A DNA stretch of 64,000 nucleotides from Bacillus taeanensis (GCF_003318295.1 NZ_QOCW01000004.1:62001-126000), one strand, 5' to 3'; positions 49,882-59,967 are shown, counted from the first letter of the stretch. Program-made: numbers and translations. Notes: generated by a model not told the origin, from the sequence alone.

Positions 49882-50829
49882 TTATAGTGACTTTTTTCGT
49901 ACTTTTGGAAGGATTTTATTTAGTGTTACTGTTCGTTCTTTGTTCCATGTTGCTTTATCAGTAGGGTTATATTGTTCTAAGAAGCGGAGTACTTCTTTTG
50001 TAATCGGTGTTGGTGTACTTGCGCCGGCCGTTATGGCAACTTTTTTAACACCATCCAGCCACTCAAGATTAAGTTCAGATAAATCTGCAATTCGATACGC
50101 GGTTGTACCGGCGATTTGCTCAGATACTTGTGCTAATCGGTTAGAGTTATTGCTTCGCGGATCGCCAACAACAATTAAAAGATCTGCTTCTTTTGCCTGC
50201 TCCGCTACTGCTTCTTGTCGAACTTGTGTTGCTAAGCAAATTTCATTATGCACTTCAACATGTGGATACTTTTCTTTTACTCGATCCATCACTTCACGAA
50301 CATCCCATTGACTCATTGTTGTTTGATTTGTTACTAAAATACGTTCATTGTGAAGGGTTAATTTTATAACATCTTCCTGATTTTCAACAAGATGTACAGC
50401 ATGTGGGGCAACGCCAATGGCACCTTCTGGTTCAGGATGGCCATGTTTTCCAACATAAATAATATCATAACCTTTTGCAGCTTTTTCTCGAATAATATCA
50501 TGTGTGGAAGTTACATCAGGACAAGTTGCATCAATACAGGTTAAGCCTTTTTCCTCTGCTAGTTTTCGTACTTCGGGGGAGACGCCGTGTGCCGTAAAAA
50601 TAACGGTACCTTGATCAACTTGTTTTAATATATCTAAGCGGTTTTTTCCGTCTAGTGTAATAATTCCTTCTTCTTCAAATGCCTCTGTTACATGGCTGTT
50701 GTGAACAATCATTCCAAGAATATAAATCGGTCTTGGCAAAGTTTTATCCATTGCAGCATTTCGAGCAATAACCATAGCATCAACAACACCATAGCAGTAG
50801 CCGCGTGGAGATATTTTTATGACTTCCAT
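49882..50829 (-). CDS. ispH: 4-hydroxy-3-methylbut-2-enyl diphosphate reductase
   Basis: 315 residues from ATG 50829 behind AGGGAGGAAC; a longer in-frame start at 50916 covers non-coding sequence. It reduces HMBPP to IPP and DMAPP, the last step of the MEP pathway. Cluster Cys residues: Cys12 (SPRGYCYGV), the CPDVTSTH cysteine and NEICLAT. Conserved TNQTTMS and [11 protein letters not shown]. Its partner ispG is also in this window. Confidence 0.97.
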   Translation of the reverse strand: MEVIKISPRGYCYGVVDAMVIARNAAMDKTLPRPIYILGMIVHNSHVTEAFEEEGIITLDGKNRLDILKQVDQGTVIFTAHGVSPEVRKLAEEKGLTCIDATCPDVTSTHDIIREKAAKGYDIIYVGKHGHPEPEGAIGVAPHAVHLVENQEDVIKLTLHNERILVTNQTTMSQWDVREVMDRVKEKYPHVEVHNEICLATQVRQEAVAEQAKEADLLIVVGDPRSNNSNRLAQVSEQIAGTTAYRIADLSELNLEWLDGVKKVAITAGASTPTPITKEVLRFLEQYNPTDKATWNKERTVTLNKILPKVRKKSL

Positions 50830-50968
50830 TTTCGTTCCTCCCTGACAGGTCAAAATCTTATCACTTCTCTCATTATAAAGGAGAGAGGAAGAGAAAACAA
50901 TGAAAGACATTCTCACTTATAACAGGGGAAGTACTGAAAATGTATATTTAGACAGGCGGTATTAAAAG

Positions 50969-51478
50969 CTAAATATAAAGCTTTGGGTTAGAAGAGCGGA
51001 TCTTCGTTTTAGAAGCAGTTTTCGTTTTTTTTGTTGATACTGTTTTTTTGGAAGGTGTTCGCTGTTTTTTTCTTTTTTGATGAGAAGGCGTCGCTTTCTT
51101 TTTTGTTTTCTTTTTTACTTGTTTGCCATTGTTATCCTTCTCTTCCTTTTTAGATTCAGTGCTGGATGAATTAGAAGACATAATTTCTTTATACATGTTG
51201 ATCATAGCTGGAATGTTTTTTATAAGAGGACCGTATTGTTGGATCATCGGTGTTACAGACTCCGCTACTTTTAATCCTTGTTGAATGTTTCCGAGCATTC
51301 CGCCTAAGTTAACGCCTCCACCTGTTGAACCGCTATTCGATAGTAATCGACTGAGCAGACCTCCTCCAGCATTACCTGACATGGGCATTTGCTGCGGCAT
51401 GTTTGGTGGAGGACCAAAAAAAGGATTTGACATCATTGGATTATAATTTTGGGGAGGCGGGGATGGAAAACCGTTCAT
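50969..51478 (-). CDS. yqfQ: VrrA/YqfQ family protein
   Basis: 169 residues. Pro/Met/Asn-rich start (residues 1-35), a conserved helical middle (VTPMIQQYGPLIKNIPAMINMYKEI), and a very Lys/Ser/Thr-rich tail. The family includes the variable-repeat protein VrrA of B. anthracis; length polymorphism occurs in the low-complexity parts. Function unknown. Strong AAAGGAGGG ribosome site. Confidence 0.85.
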   Translation of the reverse strand: MNGFPSPPPQNYNPMMSNPFFGPPPNMPQQMPMSGNAGGGLLSRLLSNSGSTGGGVNLGGMLGNIQQGLKVAESVTPMIQQYGPLIKNIPAMINMYKEIMSSNSSSTESKKEEKDNNGKQVKKKTKKKATPSHQKRKKQRTPSKKTVSTKKTKTASKTKIRSSNPKLYI

Positions 51479-51720
51479 GAAATCCCTCCTTTCAAGAGCG
51501 GTTATTTTGGGATCTCAATTAAGAATATGCTTGCTTTTTTATAAGAGTGTGTATAATAAGTTAGAATGGGTATATACCTATAAGATTTCATTCCATAGAA
51601 AAGAAATTCGCTAAATGACATAGCGTTTCCCTAAATACTAGACTATAATACATGAGGGACATACTTATAGGAGACGGTATATTAAATATGTAAGAACGAA
51701 GAATTAATGGAGGAATATCA

Positions 51721-52989
51721 TTGAAAACACAATTTGAACAATTTAAATTAAAGCCATTTTTAATAGAGGCATTAACAGATCAAGGATTTGTAAAACCAAC
51801 AGAGATTCAGGAGCGTTTAATTCCAGGGGTAATCAATGGAAATAGTGCAATTGGAAAGTCGCAGACAGGAACGGGTAAAACACTTGCTTTTTTAATACCG
51901 CTTATTGAACGGATTGACCCAGAAAAGAATGAATGCCAGGCTATTATTACAGCTCCAACAAGGGAGTTAGCTGCCCAAATTTATCAAGAGCTGTTAAAAC
52001 TGCTTCCAAAGAATGATGTATATCGTGCCCGGAAAATAGTGGGCGGCACAGATAAAAAACGTATGGTAAGTAAATTGAAAAATCCACCTCATATTGTTGT
52101 AGGAACACCAGGGAGAATTCACGATTTAATTAAAGAAGAAGCTTTATCCGTTTACCCAGCAGCAATGCTTGTTGTAGATGAAGCAGACCAAATGCTTGAT
52201 ATGGGCTTTATTGAAGATGTTGACCAAATTGCCTCTAGAATGGCTGAGAACTTACAAATGCTTGTTTTTTCTGCAACAATACCAGAAAATCTGCAGCCAT
52301 TTCTAAAGAAATATATGGAAAACCCTAAGTTTGTTGAAGTGAAACCAGAGCAAGCTGCAGCAGCTGAAATTGAACATTTGGCAATTGATCTTCGCCACCG
52401 TGATAAAAGCGAATTACTTATTAAAATCGCTAATTCGATTAATCCTTATTTAGCAATTGTTTTTGCAAATACGAAATCACATGCAGATGAAGCAGCAAAA
52501 GCGTTAAGTGAAGCTGGACTAAATATAGAAGTCCTTCATGGGGGGCTTCAACCGAGAGAGCGAAAACAAGTTATGAAGCGGATTGAGCGACTTGAGTGTC
52601 AATTTGTTGTTGCAACCGATCTTGCTTCAAGAGGAATTGATATTAAAGGTGTTAGTCATATTATTAACATAGAACTGCCAACAGACTTAGATTTTTATGT
52701 TCACCGTGTTGGACGTACTGGTCGAGCTGGTTTATCAGGAACGGCTATTACAATCTATAACCCTGAGCAAGAAGAAGCAGCCGTTCAAAAGTTGGAAAAA
52801 CGCGGTATTGCATTTCAATTTGTTGATGTAAAAGGAGAAGAGTTTATTCCTGTTAAGAAAAGAGTGAGGAGAAAGCCGCCTCAGCCTCAACAAAAAGCCT
52901 CATTACCAAAGCCGAAAAAAGTAAAACCTGGTTATAAGAAAAAAATGCGTCAAAAAATTGAAAAACTAAATAAAGGTAAGCGAAAATAA
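51721..52989 (+). CDS. cshB: DEAD-box RNA helicase CshB
   Basis: 422 residues from TTG 51721 behind TGGAGGAATATCA. Motifs: Q-motif region (KPTEIQERLIP), TGTGKT (49-54), PTRELA (79-84), DEAD (153-156), SAT (184-186), and HRVGRTGR. A basic tail follows. CshB unwinds RNA and supports cold growth and ribosome assembly. Formerly yqfR. Confidence 0.95.
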   Translation: MKTQFEQFKLKPFLIEALTDQGFVKPTEIQERLIPGVINGNSAIGKSQTGTGKTLAFLIPLIERIDPEKNECQAIITAPTRELAAQIYQELLKLLPKNDVYRARKIVGGTDKKRMVSKLKNPPHIVVGTPGRIHDLIKEEALSVYPAAMLVVDEADQMLDMGFIEDVDQIASRMAENLQMLVFSATIPENLQPFLKKYMENPKFVEVKPEQAAAAEIEHLAIDLRHRDKSELLIKIANSINPYLAIVFANTKSHADEAAKALSEAGLNIEVLHGGLQPRERKQVMKRIERLECQFVVATDLASRGIDIKGVSHIINIELPTDLDFYVHRVGRTGRAGLSGTAITIYNPEQEEAAVQKLEKRGIAFQFVDVKGEEFIPVKKRVRRKPPQPQQKASLPKPKKVKPGYKKKMRQKIEKLNKGKRK

Positions 52990-52994
52990 CAATG

Positions 52995-53030
52995 AAAAGT
53001 TCCCTACTCAATGAGGGAGCTTTTTATTTT
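52995..53030 (+). terminator. Terminator after cshB
   Basis: AAAAGTTCCCT / AGGGAGCTTTT arms with one G-T pair, then TTATTTTTTT. Confidence 0.82.
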
Positions 53031-53142
53031 TTTATCTCTTAAAAAGTAAAGGAACAGAGTATAAGAAAAGCTAAGTTTTTCTAATTTAATAAAGTTATGA
53101 TATTATGTTGAAGTATTGTTAAAAAAGGAGTGTTGTGTTGAT

Positions 53143-54036
53143 ATGCTTAAAATCGGTTCACATGTTTCCATGAGTGGAAAAAAAATGCTTCTCGGAGCAA
53201 GTGAGGAAGCAGTCTCGTATGGAGCAAATACATTTATGATTTACACGGGTGCCCCGCAAAATACAAGAAGAAAAGCAATTGAAGAATTAAATATAGAAGC
53301 AGGAAGAAAACACATGGAGGAACATGGAATAGATGAAATTGTTGTCCATGCCCCCTACATTATTAATATTGGAAATACAACAAAACCAGAAACATTTCAA
53401 TTAGGTGTAGACTTTTTACGTTCAGAAATTGAACGTACAGAAGCACTCGGAGCAGGACAGATCGTTCTTCATCCCGGAGCCCATGTGGGTGCAGGAGCAG
53501 CTCAAGGAATTGCTAAAATCATTGAAGGATTAAATGAAGTGATTACTCCAGATCAAAATGTACAAATTGCTCTAGAAACAATGGCAGGAAAAGGATCAGA
53601 GTGTGGACGTGTATTTGAAGAAATTGCAGAAATTATTCATGGAGTTACCCATAATGATAAACTATCTGTCTGTTTTGACACCTGTCATACACATGATGCA
53701 GGCTATAATATTGTTGATGATTTTGATGGTGTGCTGAACCAGTTTGATAAGTTGATTGGAATTGAACGCTTAAAAGTACTTCACATTAATGATAGTAAAA
53801 ATGAACGCGGAGCACATAAAGACCGTCATGAAAACATAGGATTTGGTTATATTGGTTTTGATGCACTAAATTATATTGTTCATCATCCTCAATTGGAAAA
53901 TACACCTAAAATTTTAGAAACGCCTTATGTTGGTTCAGACAAGAAAAATAAAAAGCCTCCATACTTCCTAGAAATAGAAATGCTTAAGGCGAAAGAATTT
54001 AACCCTGAATTGCAAAGAAAATTACTAGAAATATAA
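53143..54036 (+). CDS. nfo: Endonuclease IV (AP endonuclease)
   Basis: 297 residues from ATG 53143 (start [19 protein letters not shown]); an upstream TTG at 53116 includes the AAAGGAG ribosome site. Zinc ligands lie in [35 protein letters not shown] and HINDSK. Cleaves abasic sites in base-excision repair, including spore DNA repair. Formerly yqfS. Confidence 0.97.
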   Translation: MLKIGSHVSMSGKKMLLGASEEAVSYGANTFMIYTGAPQNTRRKAIEELNIEAGRKHMEEHGIDEIVVHAPYIINIGNTTKPETFQLGVDFLRSEIERTEALGAGQIVLHPGAHVGAGAAQGIAKIIEGLNEVITPDQNVQIALETMAGKGSECGRVFEEIAEIIHGVTHNDKLSVCFDTCHTHDAGYNIVDDFDGVLNQFDKLIGIERLKVLHINDSKNERGAHKDRHENIGFGYIGFDALNYIVHHPQLENTPKILETPYVGSDKKNKKPPYFLEIEMLKAKEFNPELQRKLLEI

Positions 54037-54065
54037 AAAAAACAAAGCTTTTGCTTTGTTTTTTT
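54036..54065. terminator. Bidirectional terminator between nfo and yqfT
   Basis: AAAAAAACAAAGC / GCTTTGTTTTTTT perfect 13-base arms, TTTT loop; overlaps the nfo stop. Confidence 0.9.
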
Positions 54066-54077
54066 ATATTTTATATT

Positions 54078-54332
54078 TTATAAAAGTTGTGTTAGAAGCA
54101 TATCAATTTGTTTCATTAAGCGGGGATTCGTTTCTTTTCCAATTGTAGTTAAAATTCTTTGACGCTGTTTCAAATTTGCAATATCAACTTTTTCTCTTTG
54201 TAATATTTGAATAACCTTCTGCGCTTGAACACGAGTGATAGTCACATTATATTTTTTTGAAAGCTCCAGCAGTTCATCAATTGTTAAATGATTAAGTTTA
54301 TAATTTACCATCTGCTGTACGATTGGATTCAT
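54078..54332 (-). CDS. yqfT: YqfT family protein (DUF2624)
   Basis: 84 residues, mostly helical: MNPIVQQMVNYKLNHLTIDELLELSKKY then a basic middle and a hydrophobic end. Matches YqfT by sequence and position. Function unknown. GGGAGGG ribosome site upstream. Confidence 0.85.
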   Translation of the reverse strand: MNPIVQQMVNYKLNHLTIDELLELSKKYNVTITRVQAQKVIQILQREKVDIANLKQRQRILTTIGKETNPRLMKQIDMLLTQLL

Positions 54333-54496
54333 GACTTTATTCCCTCCCTGATACGTTTACGAAATATGTCTCTATAGACAATGTATGTTTGAGCCTAAAA
54401 AGGGTGAAAAATCATTTTTAAAGAACTTTGATCATGTTTTCACAAGGCGTTCGTGTTACTATTAAAGTAAGAAATAGATAGAAAGGAATGCATGAA

Positions 54497-55156
54497 ATGA
54501 TAAAAGCGATTGGATTTGATATGGATGGTGTACTTGTTGATACGATGAAAAATCATGCGAGAGCTTGGCAGCAAACATTTTTAGAACATAAATATAAAAT
54601 TGAGGAACAACTTATCTTTCAATTAGAGGGAATGAACGGTCCCAAAACAATTGATTGGCTAAATGATCATTATTCGTTTTCGCTATCAACTGAAGCCAAA
54701 CAGTTAATTTATAATCGCAAAAGATTATTATTTAAAGAAATAAATGTTTTGTCATTTTTTGAAGATACAATTGACACGATTCGTTACATACAAAAACAAG
54801 GATTAAAGACAGCTCTTATAACAGGAAGTAATCGGGAATTTGCTGAAGAAGTATTAAAATCAAAAAACTTAACATTTGATGCAGTTATTACCGGAAGTGA
54901 TGTAAAAAATGGAAAGCCGCATCCTGAGCCATATCAAAGAGCTATGGAAGCTTTAATGATTGACCCGAAAGAGTGGTTGATTGTAGAAAATGCTCCGCTT
55001 GGTATAACAGCGGCTAAAAAAGCTGGGGCAAAAGTTTTAGCAGTGGAAACCTCTCTACCAAAACAGTATCTAACTCATGCCGATCATATTATTCCTTTCC
55101 CTGCATTATTAAAAGAAGAAATTATAAATTGGATAAATGAACGAGAAAGGTTGTAG
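54497..55156 (+). CDS. HAD-family phosphatase, beta-phosphoglucomutase-like
   Basis: 219 residues from ATG 54497 with GAAAGGAA about ten bases upstream (an ATG at 54488 is adjacent to that site). HAD motifs: FDMDGVLVD (nucleophile Asp), TGSN, and GKPHPEPY with Lys, then a motif IV region IVENAPLGITAAKKAGAKV. The cap domain fits subclass I (pgmB/gph type). Substrate unknown. Placed just before yqfU, 6 bases apart. Confidence 0.85.
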   Translation: MIKAIGFDMDGVLVDTMKNHARAWQQTFLEHKYKIEEQLIFQLEGMNGPKTIDWLNDHYSFSLSTEAKQLIYNRKRLLFKEINVLSFFEDTIDTIRYIQKQGLKTALITGSNREFAEEVLKSKNLTFDAVITGSDVKNGKPHPEPYQRAMEALMIDPKEWLIVENAPLGITAAKKAGAKVLAVETSLPKQYLTHADHIIPFPALLKEEIINWINERERL

Positions 55157-55162
55157 GAGGGA

Positions 55163-56032
55163 ATGATGGAGAAAAAACAGCATAAAAAAGAAAGCATATC
55201 TCACCTTATTTACCGATTAGTAATGGTTATCATTGGGGCTGGTCTAGCAGCAGTATCCATTGAGCTGTTTCTCGTACCAAATGATATTATTGATGGAGGA
55301 ATTATTGGCGTCTCATTAATTCTTGATCATTTAACATTGGTGAATTTTGCAATACTTGTTATTGTGTTAAACTTACCATTTATGTATTTTGGTTATACAC
55401 AAATTGGAAAAACATTTGTGGTTTCTTCATTAGTAGGGATTTTTAGCTTAGCAGCTATTGAGTCTTCTCTTCACCATGTGCCAGCGTTTATTAATGAACC
55501 AATTTTAGCTTCAGTCTTTGGAGGCCTTATCTTAGGAATTGGGGTTGGAATGGTAATTCGTCATGGTGGGTCTTTAGATGGAACTGAAATTTTAGGGATT
55601 TTATTAACAAAGAAACTTCCCTTTTCAATTGGAGAATTTGTTATGTTTTTAAACATTTTTATTTTTAGTTGGGCAGGATTTGTGTTCGGTTGGGAACAGG
55701 CAATGTATTCTGTGATGACTTATTATATAGCATTTAAAACCATTGATACCGTTATTCAAGGGCTTGACGAAACAAAAGCTGTTATTATTGTTTCGGATCT
55801 TTATGAAGAAGTATCAGACAGCATTTTAGATCGTCTAGGCAGAGGTACAACGAAATTAAAAGGAAAAGGCGGCTATACGGATGAAGAGAAAGAAGTGATT
55901 TATGCTGTTATCACAAGACTGGAAGTAACAAAGTTAAAAAATATTGTTTATGAAATTGACCCTAAAGCATTTATTACCATTATGAATACCCAAGAAACGC
56001 GAGGGGCAAAATTTAAGTCTCCTATCCACTAA
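55163..56032 (+). CDS. yqfU: YitT family membrane protein YqfU
   Basis: 289 residues: five or six membrane helices in the first two thirds (DUF161 region, with [15 protein letters not shown]) and a C-terminal soluble DUF2179 domain ([30 protein letters not shown]). Family of unknown function, many copies in bacilli. Start ATG could be 55163 or 55166. Terminator follows. Confidence 0.9.
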   Translation: MMEKKQHKKESISHLIYRLVMVIIGAGLAAVSIELFLVPNDIIDGGIIGVSLILDHLTLVNFAILVIVLNLPFMYFGYTQIGKTFVVSSLVGIFSLAAIESSLHHVPAFINEPILASVFGGLILGIGVGMVIRHGGSLDGTEILGILLTKKLPFSIGEFVMFLNIFIFSWAGFVFGWEQAMYSVMTYYIAFKTIDTVIQGLDETKAVIIVSDLYEEVSDSILDRLGRGTTKLKGKGGYTDEEKEVIYAVITRLEVTKLKNIVYEIDPKAFITIMNTQETRGAKFKSPIH

Positions 56033-56076
56033 CAGTTCGAAGGTAACTTGGAGTTAAGTGTTAACCTGTCAAACAC

Positions 56077-56112
56077 AAAGAAACCCCCTACGTTCAAGAG
56101 GGGGCTTCTTTT
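56077..56112. terminator. Terminator between yqfU and ppx
   Basis: AAAGAAACCCCCT / AGGGGGCTTCTTT stem (one mismatch), 9-base loop, then TTTT; reaches the last bases of convergent ppx. Confidence 0.82.
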
Positions 56113-57637
56113 ATGTTACGATAAAATTAAGGGTAATGGGAACCTTTATTATTTTTTCAAGATGTTTTTTATACTTTAGTGCTTTACTTTCCTCAAAAGG
56201 AGCTTCTCGCAAGCAGTTAATAGAAAGGTTTACTTGTTTTTTTTCTTTCCTCATTTCAATATCATGGACAAGGTTTTGCTGTGTAATATTTAAACCATAG
56301 GAGAATTTAAGAATGGAGCCTAAAAATTCATATTGTTTTATTTCTTCTTTTGTGAACCAGTCTTTATAAGGCTCTAAAAATTGTTGAAAATAAGACTTTG
56401 ATTTGAACGATGCAACTAAAGCGACTTCTAAGCGTTCTTTATGAGAAAGGCCGCTTAATGTTTGATTGGAAAGCAAGTAAAAGGTATGTTGATGTCGAGA
56501 CTCTTGGTCAATATATTCACCAATATAGCTTACCTTTGCTGCTCGCTGTAATAACAATTTGTATCTAGTAGTAATTGAACAGTGTAAGTATTCTGATAAT
56601 TTTTCATACAGCAGCATAGCAAGCTTTGAAAGCTGATTCACAGTAAGTAAATTCATTTCGTAATCCTGCTGAAGCTGATAAAAGCTTTCTTCAGCAACAT
56701 TTGGAAATTTGTCTGTTTCAAAGGGGCTTAGCAATTCTTCATAGAAAATACCTTCTCTTAATCCATTTTTACTCATAATAAAGACAGGTGCTTTTACAAC
56801 ACTTGTTAAAACATCAAGAGCATGAATGGAAGGAATAATAATATCGGTGCGGTCTTTTGATAATCCATCCACCTTTTGCCTTTTTTCAGCAGGCAATGAA
56901 CATAACATTTGATTAATACTGTGAATGTCTTTGGATTGAAATTCATATTGATGAATGCCAGGCAGGGGATAACGGTTTTTTCTTTGGTGAATTAATGATA
57001 AGTTACGAGCACTTCCTCCAATTCCAATGAGAGGTAGTGACTTGTTAGAAAGCCAAGGAAGTGATTGATAGGCTGATTCTAAAAAAGAGGTTAGTTTATT
57101 CATTTCCTCTTTTGTAGGTAGATCGTTTGCAATAAATTTTTTTAATGTTAATGATCCAAATGGAAAACTGTGAAAGTTCATTAATTTCCGATCTTTAAAA
57201 TATGTAATTTCCGTACTGCCGCCCCCAATATCCACTGTAATTCCAGAAGAGATGTTTGTTGAGTTAATAACGGCTAAGTAACCGTAGTATGCTTCTTGTT
57301 TCTCAGAAAGCACTTTAAAAGAATAATCAGTTTCAGCTGCAATTTTTTCTAATATTTTTGTTTGGTTAACCGCTTGTCTAACGGCAGCTGTTGCGATTCC
57401 GCGAATATTTGTTAGCTTATATCTTCGTGTAATTTCTTGAAATTTCTTTAATGTATCAATAACAATGTTCATTCCTTGAGAGTTAATAACTCCATTATCA
57501 TCCATATATTCACGCAGTCGTGCTACTATTTTAAAGTTGTGAATTTCTTTATAACGTCCATGGTTGTCAATTCGATAAATAACAAGTCGAATGGAGTTTG
57601 AACCCATATCAATAATTCCTAATGTTTCATCCATCAT
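56111..57637 (-). CDS. ppx: Exopolyphosphatase, Ppx/GppA family
   Basis: 508 residues. Sugar-kinase/Hsp70-type ATPase fold: IDMGSNSIRLVIY (phosphate 1), TAAVRQA, TVDIGGGSTEI (phosphate 2), GIGGSARN. The C-terminal third (about 320-508) is HD-like. Hydrolyses polyphosphate or (p)ppGpp. No ppk gene lies beside it. Start at 57637 or 57634. Divergent from the zinc transporter genes with its own promoter. Confidence 0.9.
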   Translation of the reverse strand: MMDETLGIIDMGSNSIRLVIYRIDNHGRYKEIHNFKIVARLREYMDDNGVINSQGMNIVIDTLKKFQEITRRYKLTNIRGIATAAVRQAVNQTKILEKIAAETDYSFKVLSEKQEAYYGYLAVINSTNISSGITVDIGGGSTEITYFKDRKLMNFHSFPFGSLTLKKFIANDLPTKEEMNKLTSFLESAYQSLPWLSNKSLPLIGIGGSARNLSLIHQRKNRYPLPGIHQYEFQSKDIHSINQMLCSLPAEKRQKVDGLSKDRTDIIIPSIHALDVLTSVVKAPVFIMSKNGLREGIFYEELLSPFETDKFPNVAEESFYQLQQDYEMNLLTVNQLSKLAMLLYEKLSEYLHCSITTRYKLLLQRAAKVSYIGEYIDQESRHQHTFYLLSNQTLSGLSHKERLEVALVASFKSKSYFQQFLEPYKDWFTKEEIKQYEFLGSILKFSYGLNITQQNLVHDIEMRKEKKQVNLSINCLREAPFEESKALKYKKHLEKIIKVPITLNFIVT

Positions 57638-57671
57638 GTCAATCCCTGCCTATGTAGAATTAGTTTTCTTT

Positions 57672-57700
57672 ATTATAAAGCGTATACATATTTTTAACAA
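57672..57700 (-). promoter_or_regulatory. Sigma-A promoter of ppx
   Basis: On the minus strand: TTGTTA (57700-57695), 17-base spacer, TATAAT (57677-57672). Confidence 0.65.
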
Positions 57701-57709
57701 CGAATATCA

Positions 57710-57738
57710 TTTACAATTGTATTAGATTCATGTATACT
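57710..57738 (+). promoter_or_regulatory. Sigma-A promoter of znuC-znuB-zur
   Basis: TTTACA at 57710-57715, 17-base spacer, TATACT at 57733-57738. Confidence 0.65.
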
Positions 57739-57747
57739 ACAGTATTG

Positions 57748-57771
57748 TTAAATCGTAATCATTCTTAATAT
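57748..57771. promoter_or_regulatory. Zur-box-like operator
   Basis: AAATCGTAATCATTCTTAAT: the left half and centre match the Bacillus Zur box (AAATCGTAATNATTACGATTT) exactly; the right half is degenerate. It overlaps the expected transcription start of znuC, giving zinc-dependent repression by Zur encoded in the same operon. Confidence 0.75.
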
Positions 57772-57805
57772 AAAGGTTACTATGCAATATTTTGGAGGTT
57801 AATTT

Positions 57806-58576
57806 ATGGATCAATTAAAAAATCCTATCATCTCAATAAAAGATCTCTCCTTTCACTATGGAAATCAGTATGTATTAGAGAATATTAACTTTGAACTGCC
57901 AAGAGGAGCTTTTTTAGGTTTAGTTGGTCCAAATGGTTCTGGTAAAAGCACGCTAATAAAAAACATATTAGGAATTCTAAAACCACATCAAGGTTCCATC
58001 TTTCTGTTTGATGTACCAATTCAAAAATTTAAGAGCTGGGATAAAATTGGATATGTTTCTCAAAAAGCAAATAGTTTTAACTCAGGTTTCCCTGCAACAG
58101 TATTTGAAGTGGTCTCAATGGGGCTTTATGGAAAGATTGGGTTGTTTCGCTTTTTGAAAAAAGATCATAAACAAAAAGTGTATGATGCGCTTCAAACAGT
58201 TGGAATGAGAGAATACAGCAGTCGAAATATTGGTGAGTTATCAGGGGGGCAGCAGCAGCGGGTATTTATTGCGCGGGCTTTAGTAAGTGATCCCGAACTT
58301 CTTATATTAGACGAGCCAACTGTTGGAATTGATGCTAAATCTGTAAAAGATTTTTATGATTTATTAGGGCGTTTAAATAAAGAAAAAGGATTAACAATGC
58401 TGCTTGTCACGCATGATGTTGGGGCTGTCTCAGATAAGATTACACATGTAGCATGTATTAATAAGACACTATTCTTTCATGGACAATCGGATGAATTCGA
58501 GAAAATACAAAAAGAAGGTTTATCTTCTTTTTACGGCCACGATGTCCATGTTTTAAATCATAATCACGGGGGCTAG
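57806..58576 (+). CDS. znuC: Zinc ABC transporter, ATP-binding protein
   Basis: 256 residues. Walker A GPNGSGKST (41-49), signature LSGGQQQR (145-152), Walker B LLILDEP (165-171). Related to the Znu/Adc/Zur family of zinc and manganese importers. The C-terminal HDVHVLNHNHGG is His-rich. Zinc is inferred from zur and the Zur box. No substrate-binding lipoprotein gene is adjacent. Confidence 0.92.
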   Translation: MDQLKNPIISIKDLSFHYGNQYVLENINFELPRGAFLGLVGPNGSGKSTLIKNILGILKPHQGSIFLFDVPIQKFKSWDKIGYVSQKANSFNSGFPATVFEVVSMGLYGKIGLFRFLKKDHKQKVYDALQTVGMREYSSRNIGELSGGQQQRVFIARALVSDPELLILDEPTVGIDAKSVKDFYDLLGRLNKEKGLTMLLVTHDVGAVSDKITHVACINKTLFFHGQSDEFEKIQKEGLSSFYGHDVHVLNHNHGG

Positions 58577-58581
58577 ATGGA

Positions 58582-59445
58582 ATGATTGAAGCTTTTTTAA
58601 CGTATCAATTTTTACAAAATGCTTTTTTATCTGGAATTATGATTGGCTTTCTAGCTCCCCTTCTTGGTGTATTTATTGTTGTTAGAAGACAATCATTAAT
58701 TGCTGATTCGCTATCCCATATTACACTAGCGGGTATTGCGGCAAATTTATTATTAGCAAAACATGTTTCCTTTTTTCAAGGATTAAATCCAGTGTACTTA
58801 GGGATGACTTTCTCTGTTATCGGTTCGCTGTTAATTGAACAACTTCGAAAGGTATACAAATTTTATCAAGAATTAGCTATACCCATTATCTTGTCTGCAG
58901 GCATTGGTTTAAGCGTTATTTTTATTTCCTTAGCAGATGGATTTAACACTGACCTTTTTAATTATTTATTTGGCAGTGTTATTGCTGTGAGTCGTTCTGA
59001 TTTATTTATTATTACAACAATTGCCGTTCTGATTTTAATTGTGATCATCTTTTTTTATAAAGAATTATTTTTCTTATCATTTGATGAAGAGCAGGCAATT
59101 GTTTCTGGTATTAGAAGCAAGTGGATTCATTTTATGTTCATCATACTTGTTGCATTAGTAATTGCTGCATCTATGAGAATTGTCGGGATTTTGCTTGTTT
59201 CCTCATTAATGACATTACCTGTTGCGGCAAGCATTCGAATTGCTAGGGGGTTTAAGCAAACGATTTATTTTTCGATTCTTTTTGGAGAACTAGCTGTTAT
59301 TGTTGGATTAATTGCAGCTTATTATTTAGACATTGCTCCGGGTGGAACAATCGTTATTTTATCTGTCGTTATTTTAATTGCAGCAGTTATTTGGAAAAAA
59401 TGGAAGCAAACACGCGGAGTGCGTACTAACCTGATAAAGAGGTGA
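58582..59445 (+). CDS. znuB: Zinc ABC transporter, permease
   Basis: 287 residues with about eight membrane helices; ABC-3 family features GVFIVVRRQSLIADSLSHITLAG and the late VGILLVSSLMTLPVAASI. It forms the membrane channel with ZnuC. Its TGA lies inside the ribosome site region of zur, so zur translation may be coupled. Confidence 0.93.
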   Translation: MIEAFLTYQFLQNAFLSGIMIGFLAPLLGVFIVVRRQSLIADSLSHITLAGIAANLLLAKHVSFFQGLNPVYLGMTFSVIGSLLIEQLRKVYKFYQELAIPIILSAGIGLSVIFISLADGFNTDLFNYLFGSVIAVSRSDLFIITTIAVLILIVIIFFYKELFFLSFDEEQAIVSGIRSKWIHFMFIILVALVIAASMRIVGILLVSSLMTLPVAASIRIARGFKQTIYFSILFGELAVIVGLIAAYYLDIAPGGTIVILSVVILIAAVIWKKWKQTRGVRTNLIKR

Positions 59446-59450
59446 GCATT

Positions 59451-59864
59451 TTGAATGTAATAACGGCCATGGAAATTTTAAGGGCAAAAGGCTATAAACA
59501 TACGGATAAACGTAAAGATTTATTAGAACTTTTCGCTAAAGAAAAAAGGTATTTAACAGCAAAAGAGGTATTAGAGGCGATGAAACCTTTGTATCCAGGT
59601 CTCAGTTTTGATACAATATACCGCAATCTTTCCTTGTTTGATGAATTAGAAATAATAGAAGTTACCGAATTAGAGGGAGAAAAGCGTTACCGTTTTGGTT
59701 GTGCTACAAATGATCATCACCATCACTTGATTTGCTTAACGTGTGGAAAAACAAAGCACGTGCATGTTTGTCCAATGAATGAAGTAGCAGTGAAAAAAAA
59801 TGATTTTTATGTAACTGGTCATAAATTTGAAGTTTATGGATACTGTGCGAATTGTATGGAATAA
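59451..59864 (+). CDS. zur: Zinc uptake regulator Zur (Fur family)
   Basis: 137 residues from TTG 59451 behind GAGGTGAGCATT; the start NVITAMEILRAKGYKHTDKR fits Zur. Winged helix (GLSFDTIYRNLSLFDELEIIEV), His-rich sensor (H89-H92), and structural zinc Cys95/Cys98 and Cys132/Cys135. Represses zinc uptake genes when zinc is replete. Terminator follows. Confidence 0.94.
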   Translation: MNVITAMEILRAKGYKHTDKRKDLLELFAKEKRYLTAKEVLEAMKPLYPGLSFDTIYRNLSLFDELEIIEVTELEGEKRYRFGCATNDHHHHLICLTCGKTKHVHVCPMNEVAVKKNDFYVTGHKFEVYGYCANCME

Positions 59865-59876
59865 CAAAAATGGTTG

Positions 59877-59906
59877 AAGCTGCTTTTAATAAAGCGGCTT
59901 TTTTAT
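59877..59906 (+). terminator. Terminator after zur
   Basis: AAGCTGCTTT / AAAGCGGCTT stem (one G-T pair), TAAT loop, then TTTT. Confidence 0.8.
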
Positions 59907-59967
59907 TTGTTTGTTTATAAGAAAAATTATCGGTACTTAAATATAGGTGAGGAAAAAGGAGGGATAA

